A stretch of 64,000 bases of DNA from Limnomonas spitsbergensis (Eukaryota > Chlorophyta > Chlorophyceae > Chlamydomonadales), in NCBI GenBank assembly GCA_037349105.1, contig JAYJMM010000118.1, forward strand, positions 1,984,001 through 2,048,000, in the 5' to 3' direction. Below are positions 36,358-48,674 of this stretch, one piece after another. A program made the translations under genes and the position numbers. The stretch's first letter is position 1, and each line of letters begins with the position of its first letter. The notes beneath the pieces are model-generated. The model had not been told where the DNA came from. It was given only the letters and a program-made list of their open reading frames with translations, and ran no database searches.

Positions 36358-36872
36358 CAGCGTGCTTCTGCCACCTCCCTCATCCACACTGAGGACGATG
36401 GCGTTAGTAGCCGGGCAGAAGCCTCCTGGATCTGTGTGTGAAGATTCCAATATAGGATGGATGGATGGAGTGGACTTTATGGATCTCAATAGCTTGCATC
36501 AGGTTTAGCCGTATAGGACTCTGTCCCAACAGTCCTGCAGACGGTGTTTTAGATGGCTGCCCCATGCCTCTGCCGAACAAGTACCTAGCCTTGTCGTTGC
36601 CGAACTGGTCTCCATGTCTCCCCCCCTGTCCCCCCACTCACAAGGGATACCTGAAACCTGCACCTGCCAGTGAGCAGGACCGTGCACTTGTTTGTCGCAG
36701 CAGGGTATTGCAGCCTTACTTAGGGAGTCTAAGCGCTCTTAGGTGTATCCGGCAAATGACTCATCTGCTAGAAGGCAGGAAAAGAGGTGACGTCAGTCAG
36801 CAAAGCATGCATCCCCTTGTTCACCATATACCTGCCTCTGCATCTGGATCCGATCTGGCACCTGACGGATAG

Positions 36873-37438
36873 ATCTACCTGGACTGCTGCAAACGCAGCC
36901 TTCGCACTGATCTCAAGGACGAGGCTCACCTGACTATGTTCATCGCGGACCAGACGTGTGCCATTGCACGCAACCTGATGAAGAAGCAGGAGAGCATCCT
37001 GTCCTTCCTCGGTCGCTAGGGCGATGGCCTGAAGGAACTGCTGCCTGAGAGCAGCTATGAGGACTGTACACGCACCTTGGCATGTGCACTCATGCAGAGC
37101 TGCCTTTTGTGCAGAGTAAGGGGGGAGTCGGGAAGAACAAAACAGCTTTTGTAGTCCCATCGATTTGTTCCGATCTGACCATTTGTGCCTCGTATTCGAA
37201 TTGTGGATGAACCTCCCCCCTCTCAGGACAAGGCGGGCACTGAGGCGGTGGGGTGGGGTAGCCTGGGCAGCCTAATGGATGCATATGCAAGCACTGAGCT
37301 CACGGACCGTCAGCGCAAGGAGATGCTGGTGGGACCCTTGATCAGCGACAATAGCAAGCGACTGGCGGTCATGTCCTCCACGGCTGTCTTCAACCTGCTG
37401 GCTGGGGAGGGACTTGAAGGCGAGGGCCTGCTCAATGG
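36873..37438 (+). pseudogene. Two exons of an unrecognised gene, first with in-frame TAG
   Basis: Exon 36873-37115 follows a TAG acceptor and reads IYLDCCKRSLRTDLKDEAHL, then FIADQTCAIARNLMKKQESI, then GLKELLPESSYEDCTRTLA. It joins in phase to exon 37227-37438, which reads ELTDRQRKEMLVGPLISDNS and LAVMSSTAVFNLLAGEG and ends at a GG/gtgggt donor. The composition is that of a helical protein, possibly ARM/HEAT-like. A TAG at 37017-37019 interrupts the first exon where CAG (Gln) would fit. Earlier and later exons were not found. I do not know the family. Confidence 0.5.
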
Positions 37439-38162
37439 GTGGGTCCTCAGGGGGAGCTGGCAAAACGCGTACGGGCTGAGAGAGCCTTCATTGCACGAAT
37501 GCTGCATTTGACTATGGCAAATGTTGTATATAAAAGTAAAATACCAGCACTGGCAGGGAGTACTTCCTGGTATGCAGTACTGGTACTACTATTGTGATTG
37601 CTGATTTTCATATTACCGGTAGATGTTGTTCCTGACAAGATTTACAGACCCCCTATCGTTATATAGCCTTGGAAAATATACTGCCGTCATAGGCTGATGC
37701 ATCACTTGCATGCAATGGCTGGCAACCAGTACTGCCGCTACGAATTTACAATGTATGGATGTTAGTCCACCCAGCTGTCATTCCTCCCACACTGAGCGGG
37801 GTTGTAAGGATTTCACCCAGGTTTCACCCCTCCACGTTAGATCCCTTTCAGGGGTTCCAGCAGGTGCCTTCAAGTGTCATAGGAGCCGGCGATCTAGATC
37901 TGGTATGTCTTTTTGAACAAGGCGAGATTGTCCAATAAAGAGGATCGCTATCAATGCCAGCGCACTGCACCAGCTCCCAAGCATACATCCTTTCAATCAG
38001 CAGCCCACCTCCTCCGTCTTCGTGTGCCCCTGATCGGACCAGGGGATCGGATTGTCTTATTGTAAACAGATGATGATCGGTTGCATTTGGTTAAATTCGT
38101 CACTGCCTCTTCCACTCGACCGTCAGTAAAAGTTGAACATTTTTGACAGCTTGGACATAGGT

Positions 38163-41100
38163 ATGACGAAGCCTGCTGCGTACGCGGTTCGGCGGGGCAG
38201 AAAGGTCGGCATATTTCGCACTTGGGACGACTGCGTGGCCTCAGTGGCGGGATTCAGCGTGAGTCACGTATGAGTTTGATAAGGCGATGGATGAGGGAAG
38301 CTGTACCTGGGGAGGGAAGGGATTGGGGAAGATTGGTTGTTCGCAGTCCCATGATCACATGACAATGGGTATTTGTCTCTTTTGTTTTGGGTTTCTTTGT
38401 TGACGCACGCAGCATGTCCCACGCTCCATGCACCATGCACCATGCTCCAGCAGTCCAGCACCATGCTCCAGCACCATGCTTCATGCACTATGCACCATGC
38501 TCAGGGTGCTGAATTCAAGGGCTTCCGAACGGAACCTCAGGCTGAGGAGTATCTCCGTCAAGGCGGCAATCTAGTCTGTTCCCTGGACTTTGAGGGCCAG
38601 CAGGGTCAAGCAGGCCTCCCTGACCAGCAGGAGCACCATACCTGGCAGGGAGCACAGCACAGCGAGCATGGAAGAGGAGTAGGTGGCGCATTTGGTGCGG
38701 CCTCTGAGGGTAGGTGCTGCAACGCGATTACAGCAGCACAAGGCGGCCCATTCGGCCACGAGAGCATTGGCGTAACAGTGGCGGGGTCGACGGCAGGTGC
38801 ATATATTGCTGCTCCCTTATGGAGTGCATCCGACAGAGCACAGGGCAGCCCTGGCCCCCGCCCGCCCAGCTCGCTGCCTGCCCGGTTACTAGGGCGTCAT
38901 CCATCAGCCGTGGAGATGTCCAGGATGGGCTCAGCACCAGTAGCCCTGCCGGGCGAGGCCGGCACAGTGCCTGCTTCAGTGGCTGGAGAAGCTGCCACTG
39001 GGCGCTGCACCGGCGCCTCGGATAACAAGGAGAGGCACATGTTGGAGAATGCCGAAGGGCTCTTGCAGCTACAGGAAGAGGCTGCTGCCCCGGGGCTGCA
39101 TCAGATAAGCCATAGACTGCAGCAGCAGCAGGACCCAGGCCGGGTCTATCACACATTGGATATGACAGTAAACGGCAAAGTGTATGCGGTTCGTCAGGGC
39201 AAGGCTTTCGGCATATTTGAAAACTGGAGCGATGCCGAGGTCTTAGTGAAGGGATCCAGTGTGAGTCACAGATGTTTTGATGGGGGGGGTGCATATTGAG
39301 GGGGGATGAGATGAAGTTGCGTAGTGAGAGGGGGGTGAAAGGAACCTGTAAGCTATAAGCTGCATGTTTGCTGTGGAGGGGACGGTGGGAGGAAGCCACT
39401 TCGGGGGGGAGGGAGGTGCTTTTCGGCCTATGCATGTGTGCCTCCATAGCTTGCGTTGTCCATGCAGAGACTAATACTGTAAGCTCCATGCACCTAGCAG
39501 GCTAGCACCATGCTCCATGCTACTAAACCACTTCTCATGACCATGGCCCTACAGCATGCAACATGCTACATGCCACATGTTTCCTGCACAGGGTGCTCAG
39601 TACCAGGGCTTCAGCTCTGTACGCGAGGCTGAAGAGTATCTCCGTCAAGGCGGTATCCATGTCATCTCCCAGGCACCCGAGGGCCAGCAGGGGCAGGCAT
39701 GCCAGCCAGTCCAGCGGGGACACCACGACTGTCAGGGCACACAGCACAGAGAGCATGCACCTACGACTGGGCAGGCGGCAGGCAGCAGGTGGCAGTCGAC
39801 CGGGAAAGAACCAGCAGCGGGGCTTCCAGCACTGTCCAACCATACTGGGATAAAAACCAAGAGCATCCGCCTGGCTCCCAAGGTATAGTCAAATCCATCA
39901 ATAAATAATACACGCAATTCGTGAAAGAGACAGTTGTTGGGCTTTGTCCCGGCCCCACCTCCCTGTCTGAAGGGGGGACCTCACCCTCAATTCTCATGCT
40001 CATGCTTGTCACAATCTGCAACCACGGTGCTGGGTTTTGCCCTTAACCTTCTTCTCATTGCCAGTAGTGTCCCGTGGCTGCATCCTCCACATCTCACAGC
40101 CTGGTTATGAACCGCATGATTGCCGGCATCCATGTGGCTCATGTGTTTGTGACATTCCATTGCTTTGCCTCGGCGGTCTCAGGAGGAAAGAAAGCGGAGC
40201 GCTGAAGACAAATATGCTGCGGAAAGGGAAATGGAGAGAATCACGGTGCGGGACACAGACAAGCGAAATGTGCTAAATCCTCGTTCTAAGAGTGTGATAC
40301 CGTTTCATAAGCAGTGCGCCCTAGGGCGTGGGATAACGGCGTCTTCCTATTGACCCATTTGAAGCATGGGCCATGACTACCATGGAACTCACCGGTTTAG
40401 CCTCACTGGCCTGTATTAGGACGAAGGTCAGAGAATGGAGCTTGCCTGGTCTAATGACTGATGAGAACAAGGCTGTTAGAGAGTCCTTCCGTTCTAATCT
40501 TGCGTCATCTCAGTGGTGGTTTGATGTTTAGGCAAGGCAGCGCCAAGATGATGAAGAGCTGGATCTGGATGCAGAAATGACGGAGCAAGCTTGGCGGATT
40601 GGCCAGCAGCGGACGGCGCCATCAGCGGAGGTGTGACCATATGCTTTGTTTTGATGTTTGCTGGTCTGTACGCGATGCCTACGTTTTGAATGTGCGTGGG
40701 GATGTGCACTGTGACACTTGCTCGATGCTCTTTGATGCATGCTCATGGAATATCTGAGTGATCTCGCATTATTGCCGTGCGCATCTGTTGTGTCTGGGGC
40801 CTGACCTTCTCGCCAGCAGATTCAGCGATTTATGCCAGCCCCATCATCAACAGAGCTGCGGCCATGTGTTGGACTTTGAATCTTGCTCACACCTCAATTT
40901 AAATGTGTGCATTCTGAATGTGTCGGAGAATTTAGAGGTCCAATAGGGATCTCCCTCATTAATTGTAAATTGGGCTGCAAGGCTCGTTGGGATGTGTTTG
41001 CTTTGTATTCTGCGTGGACTAAATATGCTTGCTTGGGTAGCAGGTTCAATTACATGAAGCCCTTACTTCGTGTTCAGGGTGTGTGGATCGCTGGATAGAT

Positions 41101-41341
41101 CATGGAGGGGGGTGCGGCCTGTTTTTTCACATGTTGGTTTGTCATCTTTGGCACAGAGCCATGCACTCTAAACAGGTTCTGACAGCTTTTACGTGTGCTT
41201 GTGCAGGGGGGCCTTCCACCGCCCTCCGACAGCCCCCCTCCCCCTCTGGGAAGCAGCGAATCTGCCAACGTGGATTTGTCACCACCGGTAAGCAGAAAAA
41301 GGAAATGGATTAACAGGGCATATTTTCCAGTGGTCGAATGA
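38163..41341 (+). CDS. Protein with two RNase H1-type hybrid-binding (viroplasmin) domains
   Basis: Six exons, all phase 0: 38163-38258, 38505-39260, 39592-39882, 40183-40245, 40532-40630, 41207-41341, giving 479 residues from ATG to TGA. The first domain (residues about 6-53) reads YAVRRGRKVGIFRTWDDCV and, across intron 1, GAEFKGFRTEPQAEEYLRQG. The second (about 258-305) reads VYAVRQGKAFGIFENWSDAE and, across intron 2, GAQYQGFSSVREAEEYLRQG. These match the N-terminal domain of RNase H1 and caulimovirus viroplasmin, which binds RNA/DNA hybrid or double-stranded RNA; the conserved aromatic residues are kept. The catalytic RNase H domain is absent. The linker is Ala/Gly/Gln-rich, then a charged helix (EERKRSAEDKYAAEREMERI) and a C-terminal SRKRKW basic patch that may act as a nuclear signal. 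Function beyond hybrid or dsRNA binding is unknown. Confidence 0.8.
38415..38502 (+). repeat. 'caccatgctcc' short tandem repeats at the end of intron 1
   Basis: Words such as 'ctccatgcaccatg' and 'cagcaccatgctcc' repeat up to the acceptor at 38504. Related words ('ctccatgcac', 'caccatgctccatgctac') occur at the end of intron 2 (39483-39591), supporting common origin of the two introns. Confidence 0.65.
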
Positions 41342-41507
41342 GCACAAAATCTGTCAGCAACCTGCTCCTCATGTTACTATGGATAAATCTAGCTCCTATG
41401 CACTCATATCCCGGCTACCCTGCATGTTCATGGTGCTCCGGGGAAAGTGGGTTGTCTTTAAAGTTTGCTTATGACAATTTAGCATAGGTCCAGAAGGGGT
41501 CTGATAT

Positions 41508-41512
41508 TGTAA
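41508..41512 (+). terminator. Candidate TGTAA polyadenylation signal of the hybrid-binding gene
   Basis: TGTAA lies 167 bases after the stop codon at 41339-41341. Identification rests only on the algal consensus and position. Confidence 0.35.
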
Positions 41513-43308
41513 TGAGCGCCTGCGTGGCGCTTTGCCGGAGTGACAAGTGGTGGTGGGAGTGTTGCCATATTAGTAATATGCCTGCATGCGCCACATCCGC
41601 AGGGGGTGTTGCTGGGATAAGCCAATTATGTGGCTCAAGTTCTGCCAATGTTGCGGACTTACAACAGCTGCCACTCATGGCTTGTTATCTATCTACCAGA
41701 TCTGTGCTCTACTGCTCTGCCTTGCTTTTGGTTTTCTGCCTGTTTAGCAGCATCTGTTGTTCCTCGTATTTCTGCCAGTTTGCAGCATCTGCCGTACACG
41801 GGCGCACTCTTTGCTGTCTTTCTGCCTGAGTGTCAGCCCCTGCCGTGCACTGTTTCCTGTCTTTTTGCTTGTCGAACAACATCTACGGTTCGCTGCTGCT
41901 TGGATGTCATGCAAGGAAGCCCATCATTGCAAATGAGCCGTCGTCCATGCATGAGTTACACTTATTTTGAGAAGGGCCCAGAGCAAGGTGTAACGTCATT
42001 AACATGCATGAGTTGAACTAGCATGCGAACGTACCCTTTCGAGTGAGAACCTACCACTGGGGTACAGTTACTACCCATTCCCCAACAGTTAATAAAAGGT
42101 GTCCCTCTAGTTTCCCCCCTCCAAATTACCCCAATCTGTATGAACTAATCTACCCTTCATATTCAATACAAACATTTAAACTAAACCAACTGTACCCATT
42201 CATGTCCTTTCCTCCCACTGCTCTCCCTTGTGACCTTAAAACTGGGCAAACTGGGCAAACTGGACCAACTGAACCCTCCCGCTGCTCTCCCTTGTGACCC
42301 CAAGACTGGGCAAACTGGGCAAACTGGACCAACTGAACCCTCCCAGTCCTATCCCTTGTGACCCCTAAACTGGGCAAACTGGGCAAACTGGACCAATTGA
42401 ACCCTCCCGCTGATTTCCCACGTGACCCCTAAACTGGGCAAACTGGGCAAACTGGACCAACTGAACCCGGGGATAGACGGATGCGTGAACCAGCAGTGAC
42501 GTGAAAGGTCTCATGGACTTCGGAAACATCCCTATGTGGTTGGTTTTCAATGTGACGACTCCGGAGCAAAACCCCTGCCTTCGAAAGTTGGAACTAAGCA
42601 TGATTGATGACGCAGCCTTTCTCCAATGTTCACCACCACCGCCCGACAAGTTCATGGACCGACGTATGGCGGTAACTAAATATATATAAAGACAATTTGA
42701 ATTTGCCTTACACTTTCCGGGGACTTAAGAGGTTTTGGGGAGGGGGGTGGTCCCGGAAATGGAGATTTTCCGGGGTATGTGTTTCACACTTTCACCCTGG
42801 GAGGAAAAATTCTCCGGGACCTGTAGTTTAAGGGCTGTAAAGAAATAAAGAGTAGGGAGTAGATATTAAGTGCCATGACAAAATAATTATGTGGGGGCAC
42901 ATGAGTGGATGGATTGGTGGACAGAGTGCTGATAGATGAGGCCCGGGACACTTCCTAGTCTACTATATCAAGCCAGCAAGGACATGCCTCGCAGGCATGC
43001 AGTATACCTGTCGCCAAAGGTTTTTTGTGCCTTTCTAATATGAGACCTGAGCCAGCAAGGGGACCACACAGCAGAGGATCGACGGCACAACTGTATATCT
43101 ATATACGGCACTAGGCTTTATTATCAGTGATACACACAGGAAGTGGCTTATCGACGGATTCCTCTTGCTGTTGAGTTAACGCTAGGACCGGTTTTCGGGC
43201 ACATGTCTAACTGTCCCTTCCATGCACTTTGATGCTCAGCTGGACTGTTAGCCTGCTTACAGTTCATACATTTCAAAATGCTGGTCTGTACACCTCTGCC
43301 TGTTGCAG
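41513..43308. other. Unassigned stretch upstream of the pseudokinase-KEN gene
   Basis: Apart from the 64-bp minisatellite at 42241-42470, nothing certain is seen. The promoter and first exon(s) of the following gene should lie here. A short plus-strand frame at 42501-42689 opens with MKGLMDFGNIPMWLVFNVTT but could not be linked by splicing. Confidence 0.35.
42241..42470 (+). repeat. Minisatellite, 64-bp unit, about 3.6 copies
   Basis: Units start at 42241, 42305, 42369 and 42433 with constant 64-base spacing. Each starts 'actgggcaaactgggcaaac', so a 9-base word is itself doubled inside the unit, followed by 'tggaccaactgaaccctccc' and a more variable 'tctcccttgtgaccc' part. Confidence 0.92.
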
Positions 43309-46300
43309 AGTCAACCTGGGTGTGGAATCTATTGCTTTGGGCAAAACAATCAGGTCACGCCAGTGTCAACCCCTCCGCCGCCACGCAGCGGCCTGGTGCT
43401 GACCCTGGACCCTCCGCTGCACCTCAGAGGTAAGGTTTTCCATAGCTTAACCTCACTAGTGGCGGGCGCAGGGAGAGTCGAAGAAGTAATAGTAACGATG
43501 GCATCATCCATGCTGGTCCTTTAATGACCAACCTGGGAGCAGTGGCTGTGGTTTCATGGACCTCTGCAGCTATTTCCATTGGGGGGCATGGACCCGCATG
43601 GCCACATGGGTGTGACAGGGTATGCTGCTGCTATGTGAAGGAAAACATACGCTAATGCGTGAAACTTCCGAGGAAGCACGAGTGGCATGTATAAGGGGCT
43701 GGGCATACGTACTTCTCTACTTTTTCCTTCCCTGACTGGGCACCCACCTCAGCCAACGCAGCCTTAAACTTATTGTGTTCGCTGCCAGAGTTTATTTCTT
43801 TCATCAAGAAGTCCACCTTCAGTAGACTGCCCTCTGGCCGCCAAAGGCCTGTTGTTGCCATTTTTTGAGGTCCTACCGACACGTGCCTGCGCAGTTTACT
43901 GGCCGGGCATGGGTCCTCTGGCCGAAGGCCAATAGGTTGCAGAGAAGTACCTGAAACTCCCTTTCATGCACCTGGAATTATCCTGAAATACACCTAGAAA
44001 GCCACTTTTTGAAAGCCACGGAAAATTAAAAATGCTCTGTTGCCCTGCTGATCTCACTCAGGCATGGATATCTACCGTGGACATTTTGTGAACAACGGCT
44101 CTCCTGACAAGACGGGCATGCCTGTTGTCGCGCGCGTTCTTGAGCACGCCTCCTTGGAGCTGGCAGAAAAGGCCTACCATGTGTTCTCCGGCTCTTCCAA
44201 CTTGTATTCCATGCAACCGCATCTGGACCTTCGCGAGCTGGCCTCTCTGCGTGGTGCGGCTGCTACCCTGCTGGGCACCTCCGAGTCCGAGTCCGACTCC
44301 AATGTTCAGAAGTACTGGCAGGTTACTGACAGGCCCCATGGGTCTATCACGCTCTTCACATGGGCCTTGACTCCTGGACGCACATACACCACGGCACAAT
44401 GTAGGAGGGCACAGGTTCTGAAGTGGGGGAGGCACAGCCTGGTCGCCCTCTCCATGCTGCACTTAAGGGGGGAGCCATGGATTCACGGAGAGGTGTCGCC
44501 TCACAGCTTTGTGGCGAATGGCGGTGGAGCGGCTGGGGAACTGTTTGAGCCGCGGCTGGCGGTGCATGAGATGCCCATGGACATCCCAGGTGAACTTCGT
44601 TGATTTGTAAGCACACCATACCACCTTTTGCAGGCCGCCGGGCAGCCACCACTGGGCCAAATGGGACAACTTTTGTGGGGTTTAATGCTTGCGGCACAAG
44701 CAACAGGGCTTGCTGTACCAGACCTCATGCCCATTGGCTGTGATGTAGCTGAATAATGGCTGGAAAAACTGAGACAATCGGTACCCTTGAGCTTAATAAT
44801 GCCGTCATATCAAGTACATCATACTGCGTTGTGACACCCAAATCGTTTCACCTCCAATAACCCAACTAATGCAGCCGAATCAACTGAGCACCATAGTAGA
44901 CGTGCCATTTAGGATGCACCCCCCTCCCTGCCCTCAGGCCTCCTGTCTAAAGTTGCCCCCTCATTGGCCCCGGGAGGCCCCTACTGGGCAGCCAACGGGA
45001 CAGCGGATGCGCTATCGTCTGCCGGTGACGTGTTTTCATGGGGCCGCACCTTTAGCTTCGCCTACACCGGAGGGAAGCACAAACAGGAGGGACACAACAA
45101 ATTCAATATAAGCCAAGAAGGTGAATGGGAACCTTCGACCACCCACGTCCCCTGATTTGAGGGCTACAGGAACAGGGCTCAGGGTTTACGATTTGCGCTT
45201 GGGAAAACGAGGTTTCATAACTGGGGGTTTTGAGGGAAATGGGGTTTGAGGTTCAAATGGTATGGGTTACGGGTTAAGAGGCAATAATGAGAGTCGGGGA
45301 TTTTGAGTCGCAGTTTTCAGGACACGGGTTTGAGGCTGTTCGCTCTGGGTTAAGGACTTGTTCTGTCGGTAGTGAATCAAGACCTTGGCAAACGATTTTC
45401 CCTGGTCATCATTTGTAAGCGCTGCAAAGGCTCATTCAGGGTCAGCCTGCTCTTTCTGTCAGCTGTTACTGCCCTATATCATGGACGTTTTCTAGCCAGA
45501 CGTACAATTTTAAGCATGGACAGTTCTTCATGATCTCCCTGCTTAACTGTTGAAAAGGGATTGTTGCGAGCTGCACTGCCAATTGTTCAAGATGTCCTGA
45601 AGGCAGTGCATCAAATCATTTTTCAACACGAGCATAAAAACACTCTGAAATGCATTCTGACTGTATACAAACCTCACTCTGGTAAGCAATCATTCCTGCG
45701 GCCACCAAACCGCCACCTACCATGCGCTGATGCACAAGGTTTTGAGGGCCAAGACACACCTGCGGACCAGTGGGCCCTGGCGGTGGTGCTTGCAAGCGTG
45801 CTGCAATACGTTGACACAGCGCCGCAGGATAAGCGGCCAACGTGTGCTGACCTCCTCCGCCTGCCCCTCTTCAACGGCCGGTGGCAGCTGGAGACTGATG
45901 ACGGCTTGCTTAATTTTGTGAATGGCACGTGCCACATCTGGAAAGACGAAAAGTGAGAGATTTGATTGGGCAAGGGAAAGTCAGGGGTCGGTAGGCCCTT
46001 GCTGTACAGGAGGTGACTGTTGAGGCAGCAGGGGGCTTCAGGGGTCGTGTGATATGAATGCATGATAGTGGACGTCTACAGAAGAAACCACCGGATTACA
46101 TGGCAACTGGACGTGTAACAAGTGGGAGAGCGATCAATGAGGATTGGTGGGCAAGAGTAGTAAGCAAGGGGCAGGCCCTTCCATAATGAGTATGTGTGTA
46201 CAAGGAAAGCCCGACAGGTGGATCTCGTCCGTGAGTAGTCTTTGACTTAGTCACAAAGAACCATGTTTGCCTATCCGCTGTCCATATACACCTGGAGGTA

Positions 46301-48674
46301 ATTCATGGGGTGCACCAGGGGGCGGCACGGACGGGGTACCTGCATCGCAAACATCGAACCCTTGTGTGACCCTGCAGCTGTGTAAAACAGACTTGGCATG
46401 GAGTAAGGTAGCTCCAATCGGCCTACCGAATTGGCTGCGTTTCTGAACATTGAATTCCGTTCGCATCACCAGCATCAACGGCCTTTCCCCAAAAAACCTG
46501 GATGGATCTTATATCTGTTTATTCGTTCGTGCTGGAGTTTGGCGCAGGCCCGCCATAGGGGCATTTTTAAAGTTGATATGATGAGTTTTTCGCTACTCAG
46601 GGTTTTCAACTGATGAAATTACTGTTTTCATTGCAATGTCATGTCTACTGACTTGAAGGTAATGTCAATCAATTGCCATGTGCATTGCGCATGTGCTGCT
46701 TCCCCCACAATCACTGGCGAGCTTGCTGATTGCTACCTCTGTTTGTTGGACTCATGCTGATACTCATCCACTATCCTTTTTAGGCATGTCCATAGTGACT
46801 ACTTGGAGTCCTTGAAGTGCCATCTGTGGAACAAAGCAGCTGATTGGCGTGACATGGTCCACGACGACGTTTGGAGTGCTATTCAACAGGCGAAGACTAC
46901 ATTTTCTGGAAAAGAATTTTACAACGGAAATCTTGTGCGTGGGCTGCTCAAGTGAGTCATGTAACGGAAATGCATTATAAAGAAAGAAAACTACCAAGAA
47001 ACCCATATATCGGCAGAATATTCAGTACACACCAGCCCTGCCGGTATGTGCAGGTGCTTTATACGGTTTAACAGCACACCACTATTTTTTGGCCCCGAAT
47101 TACCGTACTCACAACTGACTCACTTTCTAACGGCGTAATTGCCTAGTGCTGACTTTGGAACATGAGGATCCCAGGGGGGCACAAATGGGTGAGAGTGGTT
47201 TTTAAATTTAGGTTGTCCCTTTTATAAGAAAGGTAGATCTAGCTGCTGGGCTTGCGTTTCTTTGGAGATGTTGTCCAGCAGGCTCGACAACTTGCACGTT
47301 GCATTGATGCTTGGAGAAGGGGATGCTGACAATGCGCAGGGATAGCCTTGAGGTAGGCATCGAGTTAAAGCCAGAAGTTAAAGATTTCCCCACACAACTC
47401 AAAATTAATCTTCTTATCATCCAATTCGTAAATCATAAACACTGAAGTTTGGTTACAGATAAATTTAAATAGTATTTTGCTGAATCACGCAGGCGGCCCA
47501 CAAAAATAATTAAGGTCCGCACAGCGCTTATATCACTGGTGCAAAATGAACTGCGCGCAACGCTTGTAGCCACTACCGGTATACGCTAGTCAACTGAAAC
47601 AAATATCTCGTTTGATGCTTAGAAAAACTGTCCACCAAAGGTCAGCAATCAATTAATGGTTGTCAAATCAATCAGTCGCACGCTAGCGCGCGACTTTTTT
47701 CATGGTTAGTAGCGGCAAACTACTCCGCGCACTACCAAAACAGTTGTTTTGGCCCGTTACTGACTGACCACGCACACCTAAAAATAATATAATTAAACGC
47801 GAAGTGAAACCGGTTCTACGGTATACCAGATTCGGAAAGCTGTCATCAAGCTCTCTGACATAGGACGCTGGCGCATAAAGCCCTCCCCCCTTAGCTCGTC
47901 AGCCCAAACACATTTATTTTTCATACATATCTTTGGGCTGACAAAGTGCGGCATTGTTTGTGTACTAACTAAGAGGTCCAGGCTTTCAAACAGAAACGGT
48001 GATGGATGGGGCTCTTGACTTCACATCTTGAATTCTTTGCTTGGGAATTTTTACAGGCCTATTCCTTTTTCGTGGTCACAGGTTTGTGCGCAACGCTGTC
48101 ACGCACGCGCCGGAAAAACGTCATGTTGCCCAAGCTGCCTTGAAGCTCCTTGACGGCGACATTGGGCGAGCTGCGCAGACCGAGCTACGCCAGGGCGATG
48201 TCCTCCGGTAAATCATATACCCGTAGTGCATGTGTACAGAATAATGTCCTTGTCTCCTCTGTCTGTCTGCTCGCCATCAATTCACCCCACATCCTGTTGT
48301 CTCTGAAACCCTGCTTCTCCATAATGACATCATGTATAACAACTCCTCTTCACCTTGCAGTCTGGCCCAGTGATGATTTTTGTGCACCTGAGCCAAAATT
48401 TAATTACATCATGGCATACAACAGGGGGGCCTGGTGCATGCAGTAAACCCTGCTGCTTGGGCCACTGGATGTAAGCCACTCAAGGTTTGGTCCTCATGAG
48501 GTGGTTGGTAGTGTACTAACATAAATCCTGATTTGGCTCCTGATGCTTATTAGGTACATCTTGAGCACGTGGCCCAAGCTACTTCTCGTCCTGACGCTTG
48601 TGGAGGGACATATCGCCATGGCCGAATCGGAAACTGGGAAACAGATGATCGAGTCCCTCAGTGCGCATTCGTAA
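43309..48674 (+). CDS. Pseudokinase-KEN protein (IRE1/RNase L-type ribonuclease family), 5' end missing
   Basis: Exons 43309-43429, 44062-44589, 44938-45120, 45739-45952, 46784-46951, 48082-48207 and 48554-48674 join in phase to 486 visible residues ending in TAA. The acceptor at 45739 is AAG, less usual. Residues about 42-300 follow a kinase fold: VVARVLEHASLELAEKA (beta3, Arg where Lys is expected), HGEVSPHSF at about 181 in place of HRDLxxxN, DVFSWGR like the alpha-F region, and RPTCADLLRLPLF at the end of the C-lobe. No DFG is visible, so it is probably a pseudokinase. Residues about 350-460 match KEN: DWRDMVHDDVW, GNLVRGLLKFVRNAVTHAPE (junction of two exons) and YILSTWPKLLL. The R-N-x3-H motif of the KEN ribonuclease site is retained. 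No transmembrane or luminal sensor part was found, so a cytosolic RNase L-like layout is possible. Missing N-terminal exons could change that. Confidence 0.75.
45160..45360 (+). repeat. Degenerate 'gggttt' repeats in an intron
   Basis: Words such as 'agggtttacg', 'gggggttttgaggg', 'ggggtttgagg' and 'gggttacgggttaag' recur without register between exons of the pseudokinase-KEN gene. Telomere-like in composition only. Confidence 0.4.

Noticed and set aside
40880..41098. Cys-rich frame that might be a transposon zinc finger
   Set aside because: It lies in the intron 40631-41206 of a fully phase-consistent gene, has no standard spacing of Cys/His, and was not repeated convincingly at 34.9 kb.
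42708..42850. Possible MITE around two 'cacttt/ccgggg' blocks
   Set aside because: The blocks are not inverted complements of each other and no target duplication was found.
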